A DNA stretch of 50,968 bases from Clostridia bacterium (GCA_017451425.1 JAFSPP010000034.1:1-50968); one strand, 5' to 3'. Shown: positions 1 to 8,286, counted from the stretch's first letter. Program-made: numbers and translations. The notes: generated from the letters alone by a model not told the origin.

Positions 1-457
1 TCACGAGTTCCTCGAGGGAAACTTCGTTTCCGACCTCGAGGGCGATCATACGGCGTCTGAGCGCAGCCGCCGGAATTGTCTTCTGGCACGCGGCCGCACC
101 CGTCATAACGAGTACATCACACTCTCCGAGCAGCCAGTTTGAGAGCGCACCCATGCGCTGCTGCTCGTACTCTTTTGACACTGTCTGCTCTGAGAGCAGG
201 CTTATGTCCTTTGCCGGGTAAAGCAGGACCCTCGTGCCGAAGGCTGTCAGGTCGTCGCACAGGCGGTTCGCCGTCGCCTCATCGGGCGCGACGACAAAGG
301 CCCTTCTTTCGCACTCTTCGCAGAGCGCGTGGATAAGAAGTGCCTTGTGGATTCCGGCAGCGCCGAGCAGGCCCAGGGGGAACTGTCCCTGCGCCGCTTT
401 TTCGCTTATGCTTTGGAATTGTTCACTCTTTTTGAGTGCCTTTGAAAAGCCTGACAT
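1..457 (-). CDS. mfd: Transcription-repair coupling factor Mfd, N-terminal part (runs off the window edge)
   Basis: This is the first ~152 codons of a minus-strand gene whose rest lies beyond base 1. The start is the ATG at 457-455, with a GGGAGG-type ribosome binding site just upstream. The translated start (MSGFSKALKKSEQF) and the later stretch ending ALEVGNEVSLEEL resemble the UvrB-like N-terminal domain of Mfd (domain 1a/2). Mfd is the large DNA translocase that removes RNA polymerase stalled at lesions and recruits UvrA. The motor domain is not in the window. Position directly downstream of pth is the classic Bacillus/Clostridium order and supports the call. The gene lies 36 bp after pth, so it is probably read from the same promoter at 2.15 kb. 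Confidence 0.85.
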   Translation of the reverse strand, partial: MSGFSKALKKSEQFQSISEKAAQGQFPLGLLGAAGIHKALLIHALCEECERRAFVVAPDEATANRLCDDLTAFGTRVLLYPAKDISLLSEQTVSKEYEQQRMGALSNWLLGECDVLVMTGAAACQKTIPAAALRRRMIALEVGNEVSLEELV

Positions 458-481
458 TTTTCCTCCCGGACAGGACTTAAG

Positions 482-504
482 CCCCCGTTTTTCTTAAACG
501 GGGG
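482..504 (-). other. Intercistronic hairpin between pth and mfd
   Basis: A perfect 9-bp inverted repeat (CCCCCGTTT / AAACGGGGG, 5-nt loop) covers the pth stop codon. On the transcribed strand it is not followed by a run of T, so it does not look like a full terminator. It may stabilise or segment the pth-mfd message (inference). Confidence 0.5.
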
Positions 505-1105
505 TGTCGTCATCGTCGTTTTCCTCGACGGTTTTTTTCTTTTTTGTGTTGTACAGGTTCATCGCCTCGGAGGTCTGTCCCTGTACAATCAGTTCAGCGG
601 CTGCCGCCGCCTTCCTTATGGTCTCATTCATGAGGTCGATGTCCTCCCGGGGGAACTTGCCGAGGACGTAGTCCATGAGTTCCTCATCGGGATTCTCACG
701 GTCTCCCACACCTATCTTTATTCTCGGAAACTCCGTCGAATCAAGATGATTTATGATGCTTTTCAGACCGTTGTGACCGCCCGCCGTGCCCTTGCGTCTT
801 ATCCGCAACGTGCCGGGCGGTAAGGAGATATCGTCCGCAATGATGAGAATGTTTTCGGGCGGGACTTTGTAGAAACGCGCCGCCTCTCCTATGGCCTCAC
901 CGCTGTTGTTCATGAAGGTCTGCGGTTTCATCAGCAGGACTTTCTCGGTCCCTATAACGCAGGTTGCCGTCAGGGCTTTAAACTTCAGCCGGTCGATTTT
1001 CACACCGTGCGCCTCCGCTATCGCGTTGGCGGCAATGAAGCCAATGTTGTGGCGCGTCTGTTCATACTCCCGGCCCGGATTACCGAGGCCTGCAATAATA
1101 AACAT
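494..1105 (-). CDS. pth: Peptidyl-tRNA hydrolase
   Basis: This is a 203-residue Pth-family protein that releases tRNA from peptidyl-tRNA dropped by stalled ribosomes. The start MFIIAGLGNPGREYEQTRHN carries the family signature, with the catalytic His at residue 19. The conserved MKPQTFMNNSGEA and GGHNGLKSI segments follow. The C-terminus extends past the usual ~185 residues into a charged tail (KKKKTVEENDDDD). The start ATG has a GAGGAG ribosome binding site 7 nt upstream. It lies 11 bp after the RING-like gene and 36 bp before mfd, so all three are probably one operon. Confidence 0.95.
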   Translation of the reverse strand: MFIIAGLGNPGREYEQTRHNIGFIAANAIAEAHGVKIDRLKFKALTATCVIGTEKVLLMKPQTFMNNSGEAIGEAARFYKVPPENILIIADDISLPPGTLRIRRKGTAGGHNGLKSIINHLDSTEFPRIKIGVGDRENPDEELMDYVLGKFPREDIDLMNETIRKAAAAAELIVQGQTSEAMNLYNTKKKKTVEENDDDDTPV

Positions 1106-1116
1106 ATGCGGCTCCT

Positions 1117-2094
1117 CTATTTATTGATAAGCTTTTTCAGCAGTGTACCCAGGTCAGACCCGATCAGCGAATAAACCGCTCCGACCGCAATCATAATGAC
1201 GTAGAGTACAAGCATTACCAGGATAATTCCGAGCAGGCTCCTGCCTCCATGCCGGGCGATGTATTTCTGCCTTTTCTCCTCAGGCATACCCTGCGCCTTT
1301 TTCAGCACTTTTTCACAGTGCTTCTTGTAGAGATAATTCGCGTAGAGCGCACAGAGTATGCTCACTGCGGTTTCAATATACGAAGCCGCCGTCAGCGCGT
1401 AGGGCGGAGTCGGCAGATTGGCCTGCGCCTCCTCAATCGCCTCGTTCATCTCCTCCTGGCTCTGATATGCGTCAGAGGTCAGGATTTTCGTGTATTCGTC
1501 GTAGCTCTGCTTATAGAAGTAAGTGACTTCGTTTATGAACACAAGCGGGATGAAAAAGATCAGGACAAATGAGAGAATGGCCGCGCTGTACATCTTCCTG
1601 TACGCGAGGTAGAACGGACCGAAAAGGAATGCCGCCCAGTTCCAGGAGACCTTGCGTCCCGTCTTGTCGAACATCATGAAGCGCGGCATGAATTTCGGCA
1701 CGTTCTTGTCTACGACCTTCGCATAGTCGTCGACCGTAAATTCGCCTATCTTCTCGTTGCCGCGGATTTCCCTGTACTCGGGATGACGGTTGCCCATCTG
1801 GTCCGTCTTCATCTCACCGATGACGCCGTTTTTCGGCACGTCATCCCTCGTGATGAAAGAAGGTACCGGTATCGGATCGGCGGCCTTGGGCTTCTCCGCG
1901 GGCTCCTCTTCCTTCGGGGCTATGGGACTTACCCAGATAAAGTCCCCGCCGTGTTTTGCGGCATTTACACAACCGCCGTTTTTCTCGTAGCACTCGCGGT
2001 GATGCGGAGTGCCGCACTCGGGACATACGACGACGTCGGAACTGTCGTCGAAGACCTCAAAGCAAACGGGGCATTGAACGCCTGTATATTTCAT
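1117..2094 (-). CDS. RING-finger-like zinc-binding membrane protein with DUF2628-type domain
   Basis: A protein of 325 residues from the ATG at 2094, chosen because AAGGAG lies 8 nt upstream. The longer in-frame start at 2127 sits on the promoter and has no ribosome binding site. The N-terminus has a cross-brace-like cysteine set (C8-x2-C11, C24-x2-C27, H31 H32, C35), matching the prokaryotic RING-finger family. A Pro/Glu/Lys linker follows, then a WNWAAFLFGPFYLAYRK motif entering a membrane segment, as in DUF2628 proteins. Two more hydrophobic segments follow, the last near the C-terminus. The function is unknown. The zinc domain is probably cytoplasmic and the protein is an inner-membrane component. 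It is first in the operon with pth and mfd. Confidence 0.75.
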   Translation of the reverse strand: MKYTGVQCPVCFEVFDDSSDVVVCPECGTPHHRECYEKNGGCVNAAKHGGDFIWVSPIAPKEEEPAEKPKAADPIPVPSFITRDDVPKNGVIGEMKTDQMGNRHPEYREIRGNEKIGEFTVDDYAKVVDKNVPKFMPRFMMFDKTGRKVSWNWAAFLFGPFYLAYRKMYSAAILSFVLIFFIPLVFINEVTYFYKQSYDEYTKILTSDAYQSQEEMNEAIEEAQANLPTPPYALTAASYIETAVSILCALYANYLYKKHCEKVLKKAQGMPEEKRQKYIARHGGRSLLGIILVMLVLYVIMIAVGAVYSLIGSDLGTLLKKLINK

Positions 2095-2128
2095 AGTTTT
2101 GCTCCTTCGGGTGTTAAATATCCCCATA

Positions 2129-2157
2129 ATTATACATTATTTCGCTTTACAATACAA
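2129..2157 (-). promoter_or_regulatory. Sigma-A-type promoter for the RING-like gene-pth-mfd operon
   Basis: On the minus strand, TTGTAT (2157-2152), a 17-nt spacer and a perfect TATAAT (2134-2129) lie 35 bp upstream of the chosen start at 2094. The -35 hexamer abuts the -35 of the divergent prfB promoter. Confidence 0.75.
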
Positions 2158-2174
2158 AAGTTTTTTACTATAAT
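2146..2174 (+). promoter_or_regulatory. Sigma-A-type promoter for prfB
   Basis: TTTACA (2146-2151), 17-nt spacer, TATAAT (2169-2174), about 28 bp before the prfB start codon. It is back to back with the minus-strand promoter, so the two polymerases would compete for the same ~45 bp. Confidence 0.75.
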
Positions 2175-2202
2175 ATGAAAACGCGGGAAAGGGTGATTTA
2201 TT

Positions 2203-3321
2203 GTGCTCCAGTACGAGGAACTCAGACTCTCTCTCATAGAGAACGAAAAGCCGCTCGAAGACCTGAAAGCGGCCCTCGGTCTCGACAAGATGAGAGACGA
2301 AATCAAAAATCTTGAGGATGAAGCCGCGAAGGACGGTTTCTGGGACGATCTCGAAAACTCCCAGAAGGTCCTGCAGCGCACAAGCAACCTCAAAGCCAAA
2401 GTGGCGTCATACGAGAAGCTCTCTCAGATGTATGACGACGCTCTTGTCATGATTGAGCTCGCCGATGAAGAGGGCGACGAGAGCCTCTACGACGAGTGCT
2501 GTGAAAACGTAAACGAGTTTAAGGCAAAACTTGACACGATGACCCTTTCCACACTTCTCACAGGCGAATATGACAACTCAAATGCCATACTTACGTTCCA
2601 CGCCGGCGCAGGCGGAACGGAGGCCCAGGACTGGGCATCCATGCTCTACCGCCTCTACAACCGCTGGGGTGAACGCCACGGCTTTAAAGTCACAACAACA
2701 GACTATCTCGACGGAGATGAGGCCGGACTCAAGTCCGCCACCATCATCATCGAGGGAGAGAACGCCTACGGCTATATGAAATCCGAAGCCGGCGTTCACC
2801 GCCTCGTCCGCGTCTCACCTTTCGACGCTGCGGGACGTCGCCATACATCCTTCGCCGCAGTCGAGGTAATGCCCGAAATCAACGACGACACCGAGGTCGA
2901 GCTCCGTCCCGAAGACATCGAAATGGAAGTTTACAGGGCCTCCGGCGCCGGCGGACAGAAGGTCAACAAGACCTCCTCTGCCGTACGTCTCATCCACAAG
3001 CCGACAGGCATTGTCGTCTGCTGCCAGGTTGAGCGTTCACAGCATCAGAACCGCGAGGTATGTATGCGCATGCTCAAGTCCAAACTCATCGAGATCAAGG
3101 AACAGCAGCACCTTGAAAAAATTGAGGACATAAAGGGCGTAAAGACCGAGATCGCCTGGGGCAACCAGATCAGAAACTACGTATTCATGCCCTACACCCT
3201 CGCCAAAGACACGAGAACGGGCTATGAAATGGGTAACATAAACGCAGTCATGGACGGTGACATAGACGGCTTTATCAATGCATATCTCAAAGCCGAGTCA
3301 CTGAAAAATCTAAGTAAATAA
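2203..3321 (+). CDS. prfB: Peptide chain release factor 2
   Basis: This 372-residue class I release factor reads UGA and UAA stop codons and triggers peptidyl-tRNA hydrolysis. The SPF anticodon-like tripeptide is at about residues 205-207 and the catalytic GGQ is in [15 protein letters not shown] near residue 250. Translation starts at a GTG (2203) after a GGGAAAGGG sequence. In many bacteria prfB needs a +1 programmed frameshift at an in-frame UGA near codon 25. Here the equivalent region (ALGLDKM) is continuous with no UGA, so the autoregulatory frameshift is absent. No terminator separates it from the rpsF promoter just downstream. Confidence 0.97.
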   Translation: MLQYEELRLSLIENEKPLEDLKAALGLDKMRDEIKNLEDEAAKDGFWDDLENSQKVLQRTSNLKAKVASYEKLSQMYDDALVMIELADEEGDESLYDECCENVNEFKAKLDTMTLSTLLTGEYDNSNAILTFHAGAGGTEAQDWASMLYRLYNRWGERHGFKVTTTDYLDGDEAGLKSATIIIEGENAYGYMKSEAGVHRLVRVSPFDAAGRRHTSFAAVEVMPEINDDTEVELRPEDIEMEVYRASGAGGQKVNKTSSAVRLIHKPTGIVVCCQVERSQHQNREVCMRMLKSKLIEIKEQQHLEKIEDIKGVKTEIAWGNQIRNYVFMPYTLAKDTRTGYEMGNINAVMDGDIDGFINAYLKAESLKNLSK

Positions 3322-3325
3322 AAGA

Positions 3326-3354
3326 TTGACACTGACTGAGTTTTTGTATATACT
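3326..3354 (+). promoter_or_regulatory. Strong sigma-A promoter for rpsF-ssb-rpsR
   Basis: Consensus TTGACA (3326-3331), 17-nt spacer, TATACT (3349-3354). It starts 4 bp after the prfB stop codon and leaves a leader of roughly 75 nt before rpsF. Confidence 0.85.
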
Positions 3355-3364
3355 TTTAAAACGC

Positions 3365-3423
3365 GCGTGATAAATCACGCCATTCCTTGCTCTGCAGCAG
3401 CCAATTGCAGGGCCGGAGACCAT
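3365..3423 (+). ncRNA. Structured rpsF leader, candidate S6:S18 autoregulatory element
   Basis: The leader holds a small hairpin (GCGTGA / TCACGC, TAAA loop, 3365-3380). It also holds a second stem pairing 3390-3396 (CTCTGCA) with 3406-3412 (TGCAGGG), followed at once by CCG (3413-3415). A CCG next to a stem just ahead of rpsF is the hallmark of the S6:S18 leader, which mimics the 16S rRNA site bound by the S6-S18 pair and represses the operon. The outer closing stem is weak here, so the assignment is tentative. A covariance-model scan would settle it. Confidence 0.4.
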
Positions 3424-3438
3424 AAGGAGGTAAAGAAA

Positions 3439-3723
3439 ATGGCAGCTAAAAATTACGAAGCTATGCTCGTATTCTCTGTAAAGAACGGAGAAGAAGAAGC
3501 ACAGGCCAATTTCGAGAAGTTCAAAGCACTTATCGAAAAGCACGGTACCCTCGGTAATGTTGATGAGTGGGGCTCACGCAAGCTCGCTTATCCCATCAAC
3601 TATGAGACTGATGGTTACTACTACGTAGTTGAGTATACGGCTGAGCCGGAGTTCCCGGCTGAGTTCGAGCGTATCCTCGGTATCACCGACGGCGTTCTCC
3701 GTTTCCTCAACATTTCCAAGTAA
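3439..3723 (+). CDS. rpsF: 30S ribosomal protein S6
   Basis: A 94-residue S6 protein starting MAAKNYEAMLVFS at ATG 3439, with a near-perfect TAAGGAGG 8 nt upstream. The longer upstream in-frame start lies within the leader and is rejected. S6 binds the central domain of 16S rRNA with S18. The stretch WGSRKLAYPINYETDGYYYV is typical of the family. It is first in the conserved S6-SSB-S18 operon, 16 bp ahead of ssb. Confidence 0.97.
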   Translation: MAAKNYEAMLVFSVKNGEEEAQANFEKFKALIEKHGTLGNVDEWGSRKLAYPINYETDGYYYVVEYTAEPEFPAEFERILGITDGVLRFLNISK

Positions 3724-3739
3724 TCGGGAGGTAACGTAA

Positions 3740-4186
3740 ATGCTTAACTGTGCAGTTATCATGGGCCGCCTTACTGCGGATCCCGAACTTCGTACAACAA
3801 CAACGGGTGTCTCTGTAACAAGTTTCTCCGTTGCGGTTGACCGTTCATATGTCAGAGCCGGCGAAGAGCGCCAGACAGACTTTATCAATGTAGTAGCCTG
3901 GAGACAGACAGCGGAATTCGTTACCCGTTATTTCCACAAGGGTTCAATGATTGCCGTTCAGGGCTCAATCCAGACCAGAAACTACGAGGATAAGACAGGC
4001 GCGAAGAGAACGGCGGTTGAAATCGTTGCAGACAACGTTTCATTCTGCGGATCAAAGAATGAGAGCGGCACGGGTGCCGCTGCGGCAGCTCCTTCAGCTC
4101 CCGCTGAATCACCTGCTCCTTCATTCTCCACTGCAGCCGCTTCAGATTTCTCTGCAGCCGACATGGAAGACGAATTACCATTCTAA
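3740..4186 (+). CDS. ssb: Single-stranded DNA-binding protein
   Basis: A protein of 148 residues with an N-terminal OB fold (MLNCAVIMGRLTADPELR, then DFINVVAWRQTAEF). An Ala/Pro/Ser-rich linker follows, then the acidic tip DMEDELPF, which in SSB recruits replication and repair partners. The start has GGGAGG upstream. It sits between rpsF and rpsR as in most Firmicutes and works as a tetramer coating single-stranded DNA. Confidence 0.96.
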   Translation: MLNCAVIMGRLTADPELRTTTTGVSVTSFSVAVDRSYVRAGEERQTDFINVVAWRQTAEFVTRYFHKGSMIAVQGSIQTRNYEDKTGAKRTAVEIVADNVSFCGSKNESGTGAAAAAPSAPAESPAPSFSTAAASDFSAADMEDELPF

Positions 4187-4204
4187 GAAAAGGAGAATAC
4201 CAAA

Positions 4205-4447
4205 ATGGCTTACGATAAGAACGCACGTGGCGGCAGAAAGTCACGTAAAAAGGTTTGCTCATTCTGTGTTGAGAAGATCGACAACATAGACTACAAGGAT
4301 ACAGCCCGCCTTCGCAAGTACACAAGCGACCGCGCCAAGATCCTTCCGAGAAGAGTTACAGGCACCTGCGCATATCATCAGAGACAGCTCACAACAGCTA
4401 TCAAGCGTGCCCGTCACGTTGCCCTTCTCCCCTACTCAGCAGACTAA
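4205..4447 (+). CDS. rpsR: 30S ribosomal protein S18
   Basis: An 80-residue S18 with the basic start ([13 protein letters not shown]), the [16 protein letters not shown] core and the ARHVALLPY end. Four cysteines are visible (CSFCV near the start, TGTCAYHQ later), a partial C+ pattern. This may be a zinc-binding form (inference). It ends the rpsF operon and is followed by a strong terminator. Confidence 0.97.
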   Translation: MAYDKNARGGRKSRKKVCSFCVEKIDNIDYKDTARLRKYTSDRAKILPRRVTGTCAYHQRQLTTAIKRARHVALLPYSAD

Positions 4448-4460
4448 GAGTAAAATTAAA

Positions 4461-4489
4461 GGACCGACTTTTCAGTCGGTCCTTTTTAT
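4461..4489 (+). terminator. Intrinsic terminator of rpsF-ssb-rpsR, possibly bidirectional
   Basis: Stem GGACCGACT / AGTCGGTCC with loop TTTC, preceded by AAA and followed by TTTTT. The minus-strand gene ends right beside it, so the same hairpin probably ends both transcripts. Confidence 0.9.
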
Positions 4490-7393
4490 TTATCTGTCTA
4501 TCCGTCGTTTTATGATCGGAATGGCTGAGGCGATTACGGTCCAGAGGGCCTGGAAGGCAATAATCTGGCCGCAGTTTATGCCCATGCTCTCGGGGCCTCC
4601 GATGAGGCAGAGCAAAAAGCCGAAGAGGAGGGCCATGCCCGTGTAGATGGTGGCGACCGTCTTGTTCACATAGGTGCCGTCCGAGAGCTCGCGGGCTTCG
4701 TAGAAGGCCGTTATCGAGGACTCAAGAGTACCGTTGTGAATAAGTCCGGCGGGAGCCGTCTCTATATCCTCGTTTCTGTACTGCTGGAAGATATCGCCCG
4801 AGACGGGGCTTAAGATCTTGACCGCGGATGCGGGAAGTTTGAAGTGTCTGCAGATCATCTCTTCCGTTATGTTGCAGTCACAGGAGCGGATGAGGATTGA
4901 TACGCCCGCCCGATCAAGATAGCGGAGATACTTGCCCACATGTGCATCGGGTTGATATTTGATGACGAACATCGCCGCAATCTTGCCCGCTATCGCGAGG
5001 TAGGCGACATTTCGTCCGTCATGGACGTACTGGTTCTCAAACTGCCTGTCGGGTGCCTCGACATTGTGGTTTATGAGAAGTTCTCTGGTACCGAAGAGCA
5101 CGCGGTTCGTATGAACCCAGGCCGAGAGGCCGAGGCGCTCTTCATATGCCAGGGACTCTACAGGAGGCAGGAGATCCTTCTTGCCGAGGATTACGCTGTC
5201 AAATATATATGAAAGCGGTCCGTCGGACTCGATTACGAGCGCCGCGGCGTAGAGGATGGCATCGTCGATTCTCATGCCGTGGAAGGTCTTGATTCCGATG
5301 ATGCTGCTCGAGCCGCTTTTGAAGATATCCGTCGCGTCGAGCACGTATGCGTTCGCGTCCGTGCTGTCCTCGACAGCGCGGTGTCCGACAATCGCGGCAC
5401 CGCTCGAATTGAACTGCCTGTTCTTCCAGAAGAGGCCTATGTTCGACGCGAGCAGCAGGAAGGCCGGAATACCGACACTGCAGAACGCGGCAAATGTGCC
5501 GAGTGCGAAAAGCACGCTCCTGTGGATGATACCGAAGATAAAGGCGAAGAGTACCGCCAGTATTACGGTGATGTAGATGAGCTTGTCCGCATAGTCATCC
5601 GCGGGGTCATCCTCAAAGGAATTCTCAATGAAGTATGACGGGCGCTCCATACGGGCGTTGTAGCAGATGGCGGGATCGCCTATGAGAAGGCCTCTGCCTA
5701 TCTCGAATGCGTCATCCTCACCGGAGATCTGCTCGGTACTGTAGAGCTGTGTGCCGTTTGTCACAAAGGCGAAGTTGTTCTTCGCGCGAAGCAGGGTTAT
5801 GAGCCTTGCGACATTCGCTATTGCGAGAGCGCCGCAGGCGGCACCCGTGTAAATTGCGACATCCGCGTAACCTTCGGATGAGAACAGGATGAGACCCAGG
5901 TCCTCGATGAGGCAGGCAACCACTGCAATGAGTGTACCCGTGGAGGCATTCGGCTTCTGGTTCGCTATGCCGTTCAAGCCCCTGATAAGTACGGGAAGTC
6001 CGAAAGCGCAGGCCACAGCCAGGATGACTATGTTGATGAGGCCGCATCCGAGGGCGCCGCCTCCGACAATGCTGAGGTTGCCGCCGCTCCTTATGACGAT
6101 TCCCGAAATTATGAGTGCAACGAGTGTGAGTACCGCCTGGGCTATGGCGGAGATGCCGGTAAACCTGACCGCTTTGGCGAGAGCGGCGGCAATTCGGTCT
6201 TTGTCCCCTTCAGTCCTGTACTCGTCATTTATGAAATTCGCGGTAAGGACCGAAGCGGCGCCCGGATCACCGGATGCCTCAGGTTCCTCGTAGTACTCTT
6301 CGACCTCGTCGAAGTCCGCGTCGAGCTGGAACTCGGCCACTTTCTGGCCTCTGACCTCGCGGAGAGCCTCCTCGGCATTCTCCTCGTCTATCTGGTCGAT
6401 GACCTCTTCCTCACCGAAGCCGGTGAGCTTTATCTGTCCCGTCACGCTGTCGTTGTCCTTATGCTCGATTACCTTCGTGCCGGACGTCGCAACGATTGTC
6501 TTGTCAAAGTTCGAACGCTCCTCGCTCGCGGAGACTATTGTGGGAACGGGTTCAAGGTCAGCAGTGTTTCTGAACTTGCTGCGCTTTACTATTCGTCCCG
6601 CGCGCTCTATCTGCGGCTTCTCACCCTGGTGAAGGGCGGCATAATCAGCAGTGCGCTCGAGGTGCTGCTTCGGAACGTTTAAGAAACGCTCCCTGTACCG
6701 GTCGGTCTCCATCGCCCCTGTCGGGCTCTTTTCGATCTTCTCGGTAACAATCTGGTGCTTGATATTCTCGTTGTAGATGGGCTGGATACCGATTGTCTTC
6801 TGGGCGAGAGCCCTGCGCTCAAGCCTCTGCTCCTCGGTCTCCGGCTCCAAAGCCTTCTCCTTGGTCGGGACCTCGGTCATCTCCATGTCCTCGTCGTCGG
6901 CGAGGGCCATAATGACCTGTGTCTGGTCCGGACGCTTGCTCTTTATGTTGTCGAGTTCGTCATCGACACGCTCGGCAACCGTCCTGTCAACCGACTTCGT
7001 CTTTACTGTCTCGGCGTCAAATACGACTGTCTTCTCCTCGCCCTTCGGGAGCTTCGGAGAGACGTTTCCGACCACGCCTACGACCTTGACTATTTTCTTC
7101 TTCTCGGGTACAGGCTCGGGCTCGGGTTCCTCCTCGAACTCATCCTCTTCGAACTCGTCCTCTTCAGGCTCCTCAGGTTCTTCCTCAGGCTCCTCTTCGG
7201 GTTCGGGTTCAGGCAGGGGTTCGGGATCCGGTTCAAGATCGGGCTCTTTCGCAGCTTTGTCGATCTCGTCCATTACGTCTTCCTCGCCGAGCAGAGCGTC
7301 TATCTCGCTGAAGGACCATGCCTTCTTGGGGGTGCTTTCGCCTTCTGCTTCAAGTTCGGATAAAAGATCATCTAAATCTCTGTAGTCAGCCAT
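4490..7393 (-). CDS. Degenerate P-type-ATPase-like membrane protein with long acidic N-terminal tail
   Basis: About 967 residues. Residues 1-400 are probably disordered and strongly acidic, with a Pro/Glu tract at about 52-100. From about residue 410 come membrane segments (roughly 413-436, 445-478, 487-537, 604-655) and two more near the C-terminus. The segment SVGIPAFLLLASNIGLF leading to AYVLDATDIF (Asp 688 from the longer start) aligns with the P-type ATPase membrane-to-phosphorylation stretch, where active enzymes have DKTGT. Here Asp is kept but Lys and Gly are lost. The TGD position reads RSCDCN and the GDGxND hinge is not recognisable. It is therefore probably not an ion pump but a pseudoenzyme or sensor (inference). 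The start ATG 7393 (AAGGGG 9 nt upstream) is preferred over GTG 7399. It follows rlmB by 18 bp. Confidence 0.65.
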   Translation of the reverse strand: MADYRDLDDLLSELEAEGESTPKKAWSFSEIDALLGEEDVMDEIDKAAKEPDLEPDPEPLPEPEPEEEPEEEPEEPEEDEFEEDEFEEEPEPEPVPEKKKIVKVVGVVGNVSPKLPKGEEKTVVFDAETVKTKSVDRTVAERVDDELDNIKSKRPDQTQVIMALADDEDMEMTEVPTKEKALEPETEEQRLERRALAQKTIGIQPIYNENIKHQIVTEKIEKSPTGAMETDRYRERFLNVPKQHLERTADYAALHQGEKPQIERAGRIVKRSKFRNTADLEPVPTIVSASEERSNFDKTIVATSGTKVIEHKDNDSVTGQIKLTGFGEEEVIDQIDEENAEEALREVRGQKVAEFQLDADFDEVEEYYEEPEASGDPGAASVLTANFINDEYRTEGDKDRIAAALAKAVRFTGISAIAQAVLTLVALIISGIVIRSGGNLSIVGGGALGCGLINIVILAVACAFGLPVLIRGLNGIANQKPNASTGTLIAVVACLIEDLGLILFSSEGYADVAIYTGAACGALAIANVARLITLLRAKNNFAFVTNGTQLYSTEQISGEDDAFEIGRGLLIGDPAICYNARMERPSYFIENSFEDDPADDYADKLIYITVILAVLFAFIFGIIHRSVLFALGTFAAFCSVGIPAFLLLASNIGLFWKNRQFNSSGAAIVGHRAVEDSTDANAYVLDATDIFKSGSSSIIGIKTFHGMRIDDAILYAAALVIESDGPLSYIFDSVILGKKDLLPPVESLAYEERLGLSAWVHTNRVLFGTRELLINHNVEAPDRQFENQYVHDGRNVAYLAIAGKIAAMFVIKYQPDAHVGKYLRYLDRAGVSILIRSCDCNITEEMICRHFKLPASAVKILSPVSGDIFQQYRNEDIETAPAGLIHNGTLESSITAFYEARELSDGTYVNKTVATIYTGMALLFGFLLCLIGGPESMGINCGQIIAFQALWTVIASAIPIIKRRIDR

Positions 7394-7411
7394 CTTCACA
7401 CACCCCTTTCC

Positions 7412-8179
7412 TCAAGATTTCGCGGCCAGTCTCTGTCTGCTGACCTCATACATAATGATTCCCGCTGCCACCGATGCGTTCAGTGAGTTTATCTCACCCT
7501 TCATCGGGAGCGACAGCACGAAATCGCATTTCTCCCTGACAAGGCGTCCCATTCCGGAGCCTTCCGAACCGATTACCAGCGCCACCGCGCCGGTAAGGTC
7601 CGTCTCGCACCACATGTCTCCTTTCATGTCGGTGCCGTACACCCATACACCGCGCTCCTTGAGCTCGTCAATGGCGGCCGCGAGGTTTGCCACACGTGCC
7701 ACCGGCACGTATTCCAGCGCGCCCGCCGCCGTCTTGGCAACAGTAAGGCTCAGGGTCGCGTTCCTCCGTTTGGGGATTATCACGCCGTGTGCGCCCGCGC
7801 ACTCGGCCGTCCTTATTATCGCGCCTAAATTGTGAGGGTCTTCAATCTCGTCACAGATAATGATGAAAGGTTTTTCTCCTTTTTCCTCCGCTTTCGCGAA
7901 GATATCGTCTATGCTCGCGTAGCTGTGCGCGGCCACCCTGGCAATCACGCCCTGGTGATTCTGATTTCCACACATGAAGTCAAGCTTCTTCTGGTCCGTT
8001 TCCTTTACGATGATGCCTGCGTCGCGGCACATGCTTATTATCTTGCCCACGGACCCGCTGCGCTCGCCCTTCGCGACGTACAGAGTATCCACTTCTCTTC
8101 CTGCTTTCAGGGCCTCCATCACCGGGTTTCTGCCGATGATGAGTTCGCTCTGAAACTCAGTTGTCTGCTGTTCCCTCAT
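7412..8179 (-). CDS. rlmB: 23S rRNA/tRNA 2'-O-ribose methyltransferase, SpoU/RlmB type
   Basis: A 255-residue SPOUT-class enzyme that uses S-adenosylmethionine. The N-terminal substrate-binding domain (IIGRNPVMEALKAGREVDTL) is followed by the knot domain. All three SpoU motifs are visible: DPHNLGAIIRTAE, VIGSEGSGMG and LPMKGEINSLNASVAAGI. This matches RlmB/TrmH group 3, expected to methylate a guanosine in 23S rRNA; the exact target is inferred from the family. It is transcribed with the P-type-ATPase-like gene 18 bp downstream and diverges from the SRP RNA gene. Confidence 0.92.
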   Translation of the reverse strand: MREQQTTEFQSELIIGRNPVMEALKAGREVDTLYVAKGERSGSVGKIISMCRDAGIIVKETDQKKLDFMCGNQNHQGVIARVAAHSYASIDDIFAKAEEKGEKPFIIICDEIEDPHNLGAIIRTAECAGAHGVIIPKRRNATLSLTVAKTAAGALEYVPVARVANLAAAIDELKERGVWVYGTDMKGDMWCETDLTGAVALVIGSEGSGMGRLVREKCDFVLSLPMKGEINSLNASVAAGIIMYEVSRQRLAAKS

Positions 8180-8223
8180 TTATTAGCCCCCAAAACGGCA
8201 TATATAGACATTATATAGAATAA

Positions 8224-8252
8224 AGTATACCACCTATAGTGGTTTTTCGCAA
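8224..8252 (-). promoter_or_regulatory. Candidate promoter for rlmB
   Basis: Minus strand TTGCGA (8252-8247), 17-nt spacer, TATACT (8229-8224), 45 bp upstream of the rlmB start. The -35 is imperfect. Confidence 0.5.
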
Positions 8253-8257
8253 TACTA

Positions 8258-8286
8258 TTGATTTTAATTGTATTTTTTAATATAAT
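8258..8286 (+). promoter_or_regulatory. Promoter for SRP RNA
   Basis: TTGATT (8258-8263), 17-nt spacer, perfect TATAAT (8281-8286). This predicts an RNA start near 8292, just before the terminal stem of the SRP RNA. Confidence 0.75.

Noticed and set aside
6777..7385. Plus-strand frame with long Ser-Gly repeats opposite the P-type-ATPase-like gene
   Set aside because: It is the antisense image of Pro-Glu codons, has no ribosome binding site, and the minus-strand gene explains the region. The same applies to frames at 9437-9790, 10142-10324 and 30001-30360.
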